A DNA stretch of 47,422 bases from a virus. Of the stretch, positions 41,010-47,422 are shown piece by piece. The DNA is taken from IMG/VR virus record IMGVR_UViG_3300025030_000169, positions 1 through 47,422 of that record; one strand, 5' to 3'. Each line of letters begins with the position of its first letter. The first letter of the stretch is position 1. The position numbers and the translations under genes were made by a program. Below the pieces are notes generated by a model that saw nothing but the letters and a program-made list of their open reading frames with translations, did no database searches and was not told the DNA's origin.

Positions 41010-41240
41010 TCAGTTTTTCTTCTTCACCTCGAAGGTGAACTCCACCTTCTCCTGGTCAAACTCCATCGTGAGGATTTTCCCAAGCGGTGCCGTATCGATC
41101 TCAATGACGGGAACAACCACTTTCCCGCCGAGTCGCTCCACGAGCACGAGAATCAACTGGTCCTTCATTTCGTCGAGCGCCTTGATGAGTTCGATGTTCT
41201 CCGGGTACAACTGCTTCGCCAACTCAATTCCTTGCCCCAT
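41010..41240 (-). CDS. Small phage protein (76 aa)
   Basis: GGAGG is 8 nt before ATG 41240. Helix followed by beta (VVVPVIEIDTAPLGKIL, then EKVEFTFEVKKK). It overlaps the preceding small ORF by 17 nt. Function unknown. Confidence 0.58.
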   Translation of the reverse strand: MGQGIELAKQLYPENIELIKALDEMKDQLILVLVERLGGKVVVPVIEIDTAPLGKILTMEFDQEKVEFTFEVKKKN

Positions 41241-41358
41241 ACGCAAAACCTCCTACAATCCTCTCTAACTTTTTCATGGTGTCTAGTGCAGGTAATCCTA
41301 CCGCCTCACCCCTAAAAATCACGCACAGGTCAACGTCGTAATCGTACAACTTATTCAC
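41224..41358 (-). CDS. Mini ORF with coupled GTG start (44 aa)
   Basis: GTG (41358) overlaps the TGA of the mini zinc-ribbon gene. It reads NKLYDYDVDLCVIFRGEAVG, then KKLERIVGGFAYGARN. No independent ribosome site is visible, so only translational coupling supports it. A longer frame (to 41487) is a shadow of the mini zinc-ribbon gene. Confidence 0.35.
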   Translation of the reverse strand: MNKLYDYDVDLCVIFRGEAVGLPALDTMKKLERIVGGFAYGARN

Positions 41359-41516
41359 GTATTGCGGTTGGCCTTCTGTTTCTCCTCGATGCACTGCGGG
41401 CACCGAACATGCTGCCCGCCACTCGTCGCGAGAATCTTTGTTTTGTGCCGTTCGCAGTACGATTGCTTTCGGTCCAGTTTGTAGCACTTCCCGCAGGTGT
41501 CTTGCTTTTTATTCAT
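41355..41516 (-). CDS. Mini zinc-ribbon protein (53 aa)
   Basis: ATG 41516 overlaps the preceding stop as ATGA. MNKKQDTCGKCYKLDRKQSY with a later CPQC gives two CxxC pairs (Cys8/11 and Cys39/42 approximately). It is highly basic. A mini zinc-ribbon is likely. Confidence 0.62.
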   Translation of the reverse strand: MNKKQDTCGKCYKLDRKQSYCERHKTKILATSGGQHVRCPQCIEEKQKANRNT

Positions 41517-41968
41517 TCCGCCACCTTCATAATGTCATCGCGAGTCAGCCCGGCGCCCGCCCACTTGTCGACCGTCACATTCTCCCGGATTTGCAGGTAC
41601 CCGTTACGACCGAGCTGTTGAAGTTCTTCGATTGACATCCCCTTATACCTTGGCAGATCTTTCTCGAACTCGATCTGAGAGGGAGATTTAACTATCACTC
41701 CCCATCGTACTTTACCTCTCTCGTCAACCGATAAAGGCACGTATCCGTTGTCCCGCAACTCCTGTAAAGTTTTTGCGATTCGCTCACGATTGGCAGCCCC
41801 GACTTCCTTGTTTAACCTGCCGGATGGAAACTCCCCTGAGTTGGTGGATGAGAAGCATATCCGTAGGTGAGTGACGAATATAGCCATGTTCTCATATCCG
41901 ACTATTTCGTTTGGTGTCAGGTCTGTCGGAAACATTGGTGGTGATTTCAACATCGCTTGTCTGTCCAT
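41513..41968 (-). CDS. Phage hypothetical protein in the replication module (151 aa)
   Basis: GGGAGG is 8 nt before ATG 41968, which overlaps the replication gene by 22 nt. A helical N-terminal half includes IVGYENMAIFVTHLRICFSS, followed by a winged-helix-like stretch (KTLQELRDNGYVPLSVDERG), and the C-terminus is charged. A DNA-binding partner of the replication protein is possible. Confidence 0.6.
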   Translation of the reverse strand: MDRQAMLKSPPMFPTDLTPNEIVGYENMAIFVTHLRICFSSTNSGEFPSGRLNKEVGAANRERIAKTLQELRDNGYVPLSVDERGKVRWGVIVKSPSQIEFEKDLPRYKGMSIEELQQLGRNGYLQIRENVTVDKWAGAGLTRDDIMKVAE

Positions 41969-42717
41969 TTACCGTGCCTCCCGTATAAATTTTCTTGTCC
42001 TGCTCCGGCTTTTGCTGCCTGCAGATATGATTCAAACTTTGTTCCAAAGAGCGTCACTGGGCGAAGAAACTCGCACATCTTTGAATCAGTTTTCCACTCG
42101 TCGGTCTTGTGCTCTATGACCGCTTTAAAATCTTCGAGGCGGAAGCCTTCTGCCCATCGCGCCCTAATGTGGCTTTTCGTCGACTGCGTCTGCTGCTTGA
42201 ACGCTGTTCCAGCTTTTTCGTTGAGGAAAGAAACGATGTCGGAATAAGGAATTTGGGGGCGCTGTCGTGGCTCTTGCCCGACAATATCTTCTATTCCTTC
42301 TTTACATTCTTCTCCTTCTTTACATTCTTGTATGTGTTTTTCTGCTGTCTTTCTGCTGTCTTTCTGCTGTCCATTTTGCTGTTCTTTTTTTTGGTACTCG
42401 TCATATTTTATTATAGTAAGTATCTGTATTACATTGTTTTTCTGTTGTATTATCTGCTGTTCCTTTTCAAGGTCATCTAAAAACCTCCTAACCTTTGTTC
42501 GGCTCCACAGCCATCTGTCGGCTAATTCAACCTCAGATCTTGCCACTTGTCCTCGTAAAACATCTACTTTAACTCCACGTTTATAAAAGAAAGATTCTTC
42601 ATGATTGGCCAACATGATCAGGTCAACCCACGCTTGGCCCCTGCTGAACTTCTCGCATGTCCATAGCGACGTTTCCTGTAATTTTCTGTGCAACTTTACC
42701 CATCCATCTAGAGACAT
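41947..42717 (-). CDS. DnaD-like/phage replication initiation protein (256 aa)
   Basis: Residues 1-105 form a winged-helix replication-organiser N-terminus: GWVKLHRKLQETSLWT, AWVDLIMLANHEES, then SEVELADRWLWSRTKVRRFL. Residues about 110-145 are a low-complexity Lys/Glu/Gln linker encoded by short direct repeats. The C-terminus (PYSDIVSFLNEKAGTAFK, then LRPVTLFGTKFESYLQ) matches the phage conserved C-terminal Phg_2220_C domain. It should help load host helicase. The ATG at 42717 lacks a good Shine-Dalgarno. Confidence 0.85.
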   Translation of the reverse strand: MSLDGWVKLHRKLQETSLWTCEKFSRGQAWVDLIMLANHEESFFYKRGVKVDVLRGQVARSEVELADRWLWSRTKVRRFLDDLEKEQQIIQQKNNVIQILTIIKYDEYQKKEQQNGQQKDSRKTAEKHIQECKEGEECKEGIEDIVGQEPRQRPQIPYSDIVSFLNEKAGTAFKQQTQSTKSHIRARWAEGFRLEDFKAVIEHKTDEWKTDSKMCEFLRPVTLFGTKFESYLQAAKAGAGQENLYGRHGKWTDKRC

Positions 42718-42730
42718 AATCACACGCCAA

Positions 42731-42848
42731 ATAAAAAAAGGCTTAGGAGTCTGCCCAGAGAGAAAGCAAGGTGTATAGGCACCCTATTCTCTGGTTTGGC
42801 TTGCAGACTCCTAAGCCTTCGGTTATTTAATTTTTTCATCACTCATCC
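42731..42848 (-). ncRNA. Candidate small RNA / attenuator ending in intrinsic terminator
   Basis: On the minus strand, a 17-bp perfect stem AAGGCTTAGGAGTCTGC / GCAGACTCCTAAGCCTT (42803-42819, 42738-42754) is followed by TTTTTTTAT. Within it, CCAGAGA/TCTCTGG (7 bp) and an inner hairpin pair. The T7-like element just upstream would start a transcript at 42848, giving about 118 nt. It lies between KTSC and the replication gene and could end the upstream operon, act as attenuator of the replication gene, or be a free-standing RNA. A 39-aa ORF through it is less likely. Confidence 0.6.
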
Positions 42849-42865
42849 TATAGTGAGTCGCTTTA
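42847..42865 (-). promoter_or_regulatory. T7-class promoter-like element
   Basis: Minus strand TAAAGCGACTCACTATAGG differs from the T7 consensus TAATACGACTCACTATAGG at only two positions (-14 and -13) and contains 14 contiguous identical bases. No single-subunit RNA polymerase gene is visible in the window, so its use is unproven. Confidence 0.55.
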
Positions 42866-42988
42866 GTCTCCCGTAAAAAAGTGGTAGCCAGCCACACGGT
42901 CAACCAACACCATCATACAACAGCATTAGTAGTTTTGAACAGTTTTTTGTACTTATGATACAACTTTTTAAATCAGGTATTTTGCCTA

Positions 42989-43222
42989 TTATCGTATTTT
43001 CTTCCCCGTAAACCTTCCCCTGATATTCGCGAAGAAATGCTTTCCGAGAGACTTGGCCGCCACCAGTTCGTCATATTCCTTTTTTGTGACGCCAGGATAA
43101 TGGTATGTCCCGGTTTTAAATCGCAGGGCCATTGTCGATGTTTTTTCATCATATCCATGACCGGTGATGGAAGATGATTTTGCTGCGGTGATTTCAATTT
43201 TAGGTTCTTTCTTCTTTTCCAT
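42989..43222 (-). CDS. KTSC domain protein (77 aa)
   Basis: AAAAGGAGAACC precedes ATG 43222. SSSITGHGYDEKTSTMALRF followed by YHYPGVTKKEYDELVAAKSL and KHFFANIRGRF is the KTSC domain almost end to end; it is a small domain seen alone or fused to RNA-related proteins such as lysyl-tRNA synthetase. The exact role is unknown. The following 266 nt up to the replication gene hold no other gene, only the RNA/terminator structure. Confidence 0.85.
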   Translation of the reverse strand: MEKKKEPKIEITAAKSSSITGHGYDEKTSTMALRFKTGTYHYPGVTKKEYDELVAAKSLGKHFFANIRGRFTGKKIR

Positions 43223-43275
43223 GGTTCTCCTTTTGCCTTTCGGTTTTTTTCAAAAAGACTGCTTCTATTTCGTAA

Positions 43276-43887
43276 TCAACCTTCAGCCCTAACAGACATG
43301 TTCCAGTCATCTATGGCTTTATCGACTTCCCATTTTTTGACAGGCGCCATGTCCACTGTCGGCTCCCACAAAATATGGTCGAGATTTGAGCTTCTATGGC
43401 TTCCTTTTGCGCGATCTTCCTTACACTTTTCAAGTGTTTCAGGGTTTTCGTCATACCACGGCACCGAGACAAATATGACGAGCGGGTCGCTCGGGATGGT
43501 GGTCAGCGTGGAATAGTAGGCTCTGCCATTGCCGAACAGAACCGGATTTCCACCGTAAAGCCCCACTACTTTTAGTGATTTGCTTACATCTGCCGTTTTA
43601 ACAGCAGCTAATTTTGTGGCAATCTCTTTACCTTTTTTGCTGTTAGACTTGGGCCACCAACCACCTCTTTTCTTTTCTTTAAAAAGAGATTTATCTGGTT
43701 CTTTTTCAAACATTAGCCCGACAAGCCGGTTGTCTTGCTGATACCATTGGGTACTTTTGGCTCCGATGCTCTCAAGGATTGGCTGATATTCTTTCTTGGC
43801 CTGCTCGTTTATCGCTGTGGCTTCTTTCACGGCAGCAACAAGCGGCCCTTCCGTCACTCGAAAATACCTTCTGTATATGCCTTTCAT
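43276..43887 (-). CDS. Phage hypothetical protein, possibly DUF5420-like (203 aa)
   Basis: AAAGGAGCGG precedes ATG 43887. The N-terminal helix (YFRVTEGPLVAAVKEATAIN) and later GGWWPKSNSKKGKEIATKLA and DPLVIFVSVPWYDENP resemble an uncharacterised group in lambdoid and other phages (DUF5420-like, low certainty). Soluble, no catalytic motif. Confidence 0.65.
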   Translation of the reverse strand: MKGIYRRYFRVTEGPLVAAVKEATAINEQAKKEYQPILESIGAKSTQWYQQDNRLVGLMFEKEPDKSLFKEKKRGGWWPKSNSKKGKEIATKLAAVKTADVSKSLKVVGLYGGNPVLFGNGRAYYSTLTTIPSDPLVIFVSVPWYDENPETLEKCKEDRAKGSHRSSNLDHILWEPTVDMAPVKKWEVDKAIDDWNMSVRAEG

Positions 43888-43952
43888 TCCCGCTCCTTTT
43901 TTAGCCTTTCAAAAAGTTGATAGTAGTTTCGAGTTGATCATACCCCGGGCCG

Positions 43953-44693
43953 TTATGCCTGGCAGATATAGACCGGCTTACCGGTATATCTAGCCACAAA
44001 TCTCTTAAACCACTCTTCGTCGCTATTTTGCTCTGACAAATGAATCAAGTGGATCTCCTGAAGAGACGAACCGTCCATCTTATGAAGTAAATCAATCACC
44101 CGCTGAATACTCATGTGGCTATCCACCAACCTTTTCCGGCGGGCAGGATCCACAAGTCCAGATCTAATATTTTCCGCGAGGATTCGCTCGCAGAAATTCG
44201 CCTCGACCATAAGGTGCGTCACCCCTTTGAACTTGTACCGGCAATACGACAGATCGGTAAGAAAGAGGATTTTGTAAGGTCCGGTGGAAATCAGGAAGCC
44301 GAGCGGTTCCTCGGCGTCGTGGACCACATCGAATGACATGACTGTCCATCCTCCTTGGATGGTGAATTGCCGCCGGGAAGATACGATATGGAGGCGATGA
44401 TGGTTGAACTGCTTATTTGCCTCACTCGGATCTGCCAATCTCAACTCTCCCAATGTGCCAGAACTCAGGTAGACATCGACGCCGTTCTTGATGGCGTCTT
44501 TTACGGCCCTGGAATGATCAGCATGACCGTGGGTGACCAAACACCCGGCTAAGGTCGAAGTCGTGTAACCTGTGGCCTGCTGAATGCGTTTCCAGGTTAT
44601 TCCGCATTCGATCATCAGCCGGGAATTGCCGTTGTCCAATAGGTAGCAATTCCCGGCCGATGAGCTGGCAATTGAGGTGATGGTGAGACTCAT
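43953..44693 (-). CDS. MBL-fold metallohydrolase (246 aa)
   Basis: Start is set at ATG 44693, overlapping the upstream stop as ATGA; the longer frame to 44822 is a shadow of that gene. The HTHGHADH-type site, THGHADHS (residues 54-61), later VHDAEEPLGF, LFLTDLSYCRY and IHLSEQNSDEEWFKRF, fit a WalJ/YycJ-like metallo-beta-lactamase-fold hydrolase. It lies in the RecT operon and could act as the nuclease partner; this is inference, since no RecE/YqaJ-type exonuclease is seen. Confidence 0.9.
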   Translation of the reverse strand: MSLTITSIASSSAGNCYLLDNGNSRLMIECGITWKRIQQATGYTTSTLAGCLVTHGHADHSRAVKDAIKNGVDVYLSSGTLGELRLADPSEANKQFNHHRLHIVSSRRQFTIQGGWTVMSFDVVHDAEEPLGFLISTGPYKILFLTDLSYCRYKFKGVTHLMVEANFCERILAENIRSGLVDPARRKRLVDSHMSIQRVIDLLHKMDGSSLQEIHLIHLSEQNSDEEWFKRFVARYTGKPVYICQA

Positions 44694-45175
44694 GACGGTT
44701 TTCCTATCGGCACCGGTGCAAGAAGAAGATCGAAATCTTTTTTGGTCATCGGCTCCAACTGTCCATATACCGGGCTCAATCCTTTCACCGCCCACTGATG
44801 GACGAATTTTAGATAGTCCCATATGATTTCCTTGGATTTAAAAAGGATGTAATCAGCCTTTTCGGCATCAGTCATACCATCGATCGGATCGTATCCGCCG
44901 AGCGCCTGCTGCTCAAATCCTGATCTCAAAATCAAAGTGGCCAGGATGGTGTTGTCTTCTCGATCAACTACGGTAGCCATGGAGATGAAACTATTGATCA
45001 TCTCGTAGTTTGGCTCAGATGTCATATTCTCCGGCATTTCTAGGTAGGCCTGTTCAAAAACTTCTTTCGGGGACCATGATTCATATCCGTCAGGGTAGAC
45101 GACTTTGTATCCCGGCTGCCCGTCCCGCTCATCCTCTTCTGCCATCACCTGCTTTACTCCGATGTATGTCTTCAC
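44690..45175 (-). CDS. Phage hypothetical protein (161 aa)
   Basis: GTG 45175 follows AAGGAGAA. The first part (MKTYIGVKQVMAEE, then GYKVVYPDGYESWSPKEVFE) is the small domain often seen at the front of phage DUF2829/Gp49-type proteins. The second part is helical. It is preceded by an 8-bp hairpin. It overlaps the MBL gene (ATGA). Function unknown. Confidence 0.68.
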   Translation of the reverse strand: MKTYIGVKQVMAEEDERDGQPGYKVVYPDGYESWSPKEVFEQAYLEMPENMTSEPNYEMINSFISMATVVDREDNTILATLILRSGFEQQALGGYDPIDGMTDAEKADYILFKSKEIIWDYLKFVHQWAVKGLSPVYGQLEPMTKKDFDLLLAPVPIGKPS

Positions 45176-45190
45176 GCTGTTCTCCTTGCG

Positions 45191-45212
45191 CTCCCCTCGG
45201 TGAGGAGGGGAG
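45191..45212. other. Perfect 8-bp hairpin before a ribosome site
   Basis: CTCCCCTC-N6-GAGGGGAG immediately upstream of the ribosome site of the gene at 45175. No T-tract follows, so this may be an mRNA processing or translation-control hairpin, not a terminator. Confidence 0.5.
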
Positions 45213-45235
45213 TTGTCATTTCTAAGATTGTCATT

Positions 45236-45616
45236 TTACGGGCGTCTTCCAGAGTGCTCGCGGCCGTCTTCCAAGGATCTCGCATGAGAGCTGTATGTGC
45301 TCGCCATGCTTTCGTAATAGGTCTGTAAGGATCTCAGCGCCCGAGCAAGGGTTTTGTCGGCAGCACTTGATAGCCATGGAGATTTTTTCCCAAAACCAGA
45401 GCTTTTCACCTCATATTCAACAGAGCCGTCTTTCTCTCTCCTTTCAACCTGTAGTGTCGACAGCCTATTGAATCCGCTGCTCTGTATCCCGGTGGCACAG
45501 AGGTATCCAGTAATATCTGGAAAAGGGTTGTGCACCGTCCAGGAGTATCTAGGCATGATCTTTTCAAGTTCCTTCCTGAATTCAGATGTTTTCATTACGG
45601 CATCCTTTTTTGACAT
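45236..45616 (-). CDS. Phage hypothetical protein after RecT (126 aa)
   Basis: ATG 45616 overlaps the recT stop as TGATG. It has SWTVHNPFPDITGYLCATGI, a charged middle, and a basic C-terminal helix with Ser/Arg tail. Similar short proteins follow recT in other phages. Function unknown. Confidence 0.65.
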   Translation of the reverse strand: MSKKDAVMKTSEFRKELEKIMPRYSWTVHNPFPDITGYLCATGIQSSGFNRLSTLQVERREKDGSVEYEVKSSGFGKKSPWLSSAADKTLARALRSLQTYYESMASTYSSHARSLEDGREHSGRRP

Positions 45617-46776
45617 CAGAACGGAGCCCGGCCTTTTCTCTGCTGATTTTTCGCCTCATCCTCCATGAGCGCCCGGTCTGCTTCCTCTGAGGTCATGCCA
45701 CCAGCTGCCGGCGGGGCCGGTCCGATATCTGCCGGCGGCGGTTCGTTGCCCTGCGGGGGAGTGTTCTCGGGAGTGGTGGCCGGCTCCTTCTCTTCGGTGA
45801 TCTCCCCGGTCTCCATATCGATGAAATCCTTGTTCGCTTCCTCTTCGTAGGTCATCTGAGATTCAGCTTCGCGCACCGAAACCTCGTTTTGCTGAAGGAC
45901 TTGGTAAGCGTCATCGATCTTCTGAGAGTCGATGGTGATATTGCTGTAGGCTGCCCGCTTAATGGTCTTCATGCACATCTCCTCGAACCAGCCTTCCACC
46001 TTCTCTTTACCGGACTTCTTGTTCTTTCCGGTCTTCTCGTCTTTCACCCAAGCATCTTTTTCCCCGCCCCAGAACTCAGGACTGGCATGCTTCGGTTTCC
46101 GCTTTTCGATGTCCTTCATGGACATCACCACGAGTTTGTTCCTCGTTTTGTCCTTATAGGCGTGATAATAGAACCCGCCGACGATGGCGCCGCGGTCGAA
46201 AGGGTTGGTGACCTTCAAGGTATAGGAGTCGAATTTGTTCTCGTGGTCCTTCTTGATAACCTTGAATTCGTCGGTGGAGAAGACCAGTTCACAGGTGACG
46301 ACAGGCGGTTCGCCAAGGGCGTATTTCTCGGCCTTCAGTTCGAGGCCGCGATACCCCGGAAGAAAACCGATATCATATTGGCCGGTGGTGTTGTTTTTAT
46401 ACGGGACGAGATGGACATGGTTCTTCTCCAAGGCATCCCAGCCGATACGGGCTGCAGACACGACATTGCGAGCCAGCAACGACATATTCACGTTCTGCCA
46501 GGTGATAGGAACCAGGTCGCGGTATTGCTCGCTTTTTTTCAGGCGCTTTTCCTCGGCCAGTTTTAGTGCAGCATCCAGGGCCATGAAATAGTTCTGCGCC
46601 AAGCGTTTCTGATGCTCGGTCAGGGCAAGTTCACCAACACCTGAGCCGAATTCACTTACGACTTTAAGCATGAAGCGCTCAGACATGGATTGGGTAGGCG
46701 CGGCCGGGATATTTCCCGCAGTGGTTGCAGGTGTGGTTCCCGCCGGGACTGGTAACTCTTGTTGTTTTCCTTTCAT
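45616..46776 (-). CDS. recT: RecT-family single-strand annealing protein (386 aa)
   Basis: Recombinase that anneals complementary single strands. Visible: KLKSEQYR-type N-terminal region, ITWQNVNMSLLARNVVSAAR, HVHLVPYKNNTTGQYDIGFL followed by PGYRGLELKAEKYA, and GWFEEMCMKTIKRAAYSNIT, all in RecT order. The C-terminus (about 310-386) is an acidic, Pro-rich tail. A good AAGGAGAA precedes ATG 46776. It heads an operon with the MBL-fold gene. Confidence 0.92.
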   Translation of the reverse strand: MKGKQQELPVPAGTTPATTAGNIPAAPTQSMSERFMLKVVSEFGSGVGELALTEHQKRLAQNYFMALDAALKLAEEKRLKKSEQYRDLVPITWQNVNMSLLARNVVSAARIGWDALEKNHVHLVPYKNNTTGQYDIGFLPGYRGLELKAEKYALGEPPVVTCELVFSTDEFKVIKKDHENKFDSYTLKVTNPFDRGAIVGGFYYHAYKDKTRNKLVVMSMKDIEKRKPKHASPEFWGGEKDAWVKDEKTGKNKKSGKEKVEGWFEEMCMKTIKRAAYSNITIDSQKIDDAYQVLQQNEVSVREAESQMTYEEEANKDFIDMETGEITEEKEPATTPENTPPQGNEPPPADIGPAPPAAGGMTSEEADRALMEDEAKNQQRKGRAPF

Positions 46777-46808
46777 TGTGATTCTCCTTTTTTATTAATA
46801 TTTTTTTT

Positions 46809-46825
46809 CATCAACGAGGTTGATG
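46809..46825. promoter_or_regulatory. Palindrome upstream of recT
   Basis: CATCAAC-GAG-GTTGATG, 7-bp arms, between the stop of the right-edge gene and recT. It is followed by A-runs on the minus strand, so it is not a terminator. A regulator site is possible. Confidence 0.45.
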
Positions 46826-46833
46826 TCAGTCTG

Positions 46834-47422
46834 TCACGCGCCTGATAAACCAAGAAACCTCATAAATGTGTCACAGCCGTATTCTCCAACAGTAAGCGAA
46901 ATAATCTCGCCAACTGTGTATCTGTCTTTATTGACGCTGAGACGGTTTTTGAGAAAATCAGCTACTCCGAATGAACATGCACCAGTGATAACGCGGTAGC
47001 ACACAACAGCATCTTCAAAACTGAGTTCGCTGTCTGGTGTCAAATCTTCATAATCCGATTTGTCGCGATTTTCAGTTTTGAATCGGAGATCAATCATGGC
47101 AGTCTTGACACTATCTCCGTGAGCTGTTTTCCCGTCTTTTTCCACCAAATAAAAAACTTCATCCTTGTTGATTTTTTTAATTTTATAAATATTGGCGTTA
47201 TCAACGCGTCTCTCTAAGACAACCTCTCCCAAAATACCGTCAGCACAACAATACCTGCCATCCTGCCATCTCATTATCGGCGTTTCTTTGCCAATCTCAA
47301 TTCTCTCTCTCCTGAGATCGAGATAGCCGCCGACGGTCGGGTTGAAGCCCTCGGGAATGCTGGTCAGGCTACTGAGATCGAGAGAGCCGCCGACGGTCGG
47401 GTTGAAGCCCTCGGGAATGCTG
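46834..47422 (-). CDS. Leucine-rich-repeat-like phage protein, N-terminal part cut by window edge (at least 195 aa)
   Basis: The frame is open to the right edge. Visible repeats read SIPEGFNPTVGG-S/Y-LDL with a 20-residue period, the LTSIPEG/VGGSLDL type known from phage LRR-like proteins. The C-terminal 146 residues form a separate domain with WQDGRYCCADGILGEVVLER, VFYLVEKDGKTAHGD, then VVCYRVITGACSFGVADFL, a conserved tail in such repeat proteins. An internal ATG at 47274 is probably not the true start. It may act in host interaction; the function is not established. Confidence 0.75.
   Translation of the reverse strand, partial: SIPEGFNPTVGGSLDLSSLTSIPEGFNPTVGGYLDLRRERIEIGKETPIMRWQDGRYCCADGILGEVVLERRVDNANIYKIKKINKDEVFYLVEKDGKTAHGDSVKTAMIDLRFKTENRDKSDYEDLTPDSELSFEDAVVCYRVITGACSFGVADFLKNRLSVNKDRYTVGEIISLTVGEYGCDTFMRFLGLSGA
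47312..47422. repeat. 60-bp tandem repeat (about 1.9 copies, broken by the window edge)
   Basis: Two nearly identical 60-bp units with one visible mismatch (47326 versus 47386) encode the 20-residue LRR-like repeat. Their near-identity suggests recent expansion and probably explains why the sequence ends here. Confidence 0.9.

Noticed and set aside
42300-42372. Short direct repeats (TCTTTCTGCTG, CTTTACATTCTTC) as a CRISPR-like array
   Set aside because: No spacers; they encode the low-complexity Lys/Glu/Gln linker of the replication protein.
42775-42787. ATAGG-CAC-CCTAT as a third copy of the early/late operator
   Set aside because: It shares the pentamer but spacing and half-site order differ from the other two, and it forms part of the RNA hairpin.
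42720-42839. 39-aa ORF through the hairpin upstream of the replication gene
   Set aside because: Most of it is encoded by the terminator stem, and the ribosome site is weak; a structural RNA explains it better. A seven-codon ORF at the very 5' end is also too weak to call.
45191-45212. Intrinsic terminator upstream of the 45175 gene
   Set aside because: The stem is perfect but neither strand shows a T-tract after it.

Overview
The window is part of a tailed-phage genome or prophage from an uncultured source. It has two gene blocks. One is a late block on the minus strand (30597 down to 1) for DNA packaging, head, short tail and one enormous protein. The other is an early/recombination block made of a plus-strand run of small genes (30811-35636) and a minus-strand run (47422 down to 35705). 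The late order is terminase small subunit, terminase large subunit, P22-type portal, scaffold-like protein, coat, adaptor and tail proteins. No long tape-measure gene is visible, so a podovirus-like particle is likely. Shine-Dalgarno sites are strong and genes overlap as ATGA, TGATG or GTGA, as expected for a bacterial virus. The host cannot be named; a Gram-negative host is an inference from the P22-like portal. No integrase, lysis enzyme, DNA polymerase, tRNA or CRISPR array is visible.

Region by region: 1-11867 (minus) is one open frame of more than 3955 codons, cut by the left edge. It is a giant polyvalent protein with a hydrophobic N-terminal region, an inorganic-pyrophosphatase-like domain, a KOW-like patch, an N6-adenine methyltransferase, a DExH/SNF2-type helicase, a zincin-like motif, a second Rossmann methyltransferase-like domain and an LPD23-like end with HEIQH. 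Two short ORFs with very good ribosome sites are nested out of frame inside its low-complexity linkers. 11882-22522 holds tail, fibre and internal-protein genes, including a protein with a discoidin-like head and 13 copies of an LPxF repeat. 22592-30597 holds coat, scaffold, portal and terminases; the terminase ATPase P-loop is split by an intein.

30598-30810 is a divergent control region with one promoter each way and two inverted repeats. 30811-35636 (plus) encodes fifteen mostly unknown small proteins, two of them helix-turn-helix-like, with a duplicated GC-rich hairpin element between genes. A strong bidirectional terminator at 35665-35704 separates this run from the converging minus-strand run. 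That run encodes RecT, an MBL-fold hydrolase, a KTSC protein, a DnaD-like replication protein, a possible nucleotide or nucleic-acid modification group (DUF5131, ASCH-like, MazG-like, a PPCQ-motif protein) and several mini zinc-ribbon proteins. Between the KTSC and replication genes lies a possible free-standing RNA gene: a T7-class promoter match followed by a 17-bp stem and a T-tract. At the right edge, a leucine-rich-repeat-like gene is cut inside a 60-bp tandem repeat.

A likely division of labour: the early genes take over the host and replicate or recombine DNA, the late operon packages it, and the giant protein is probably carried in the virion and injected to protect or process incoming DNA. 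This is inference from the known polyvalent-protein family and from its place at the end of the structural operon.
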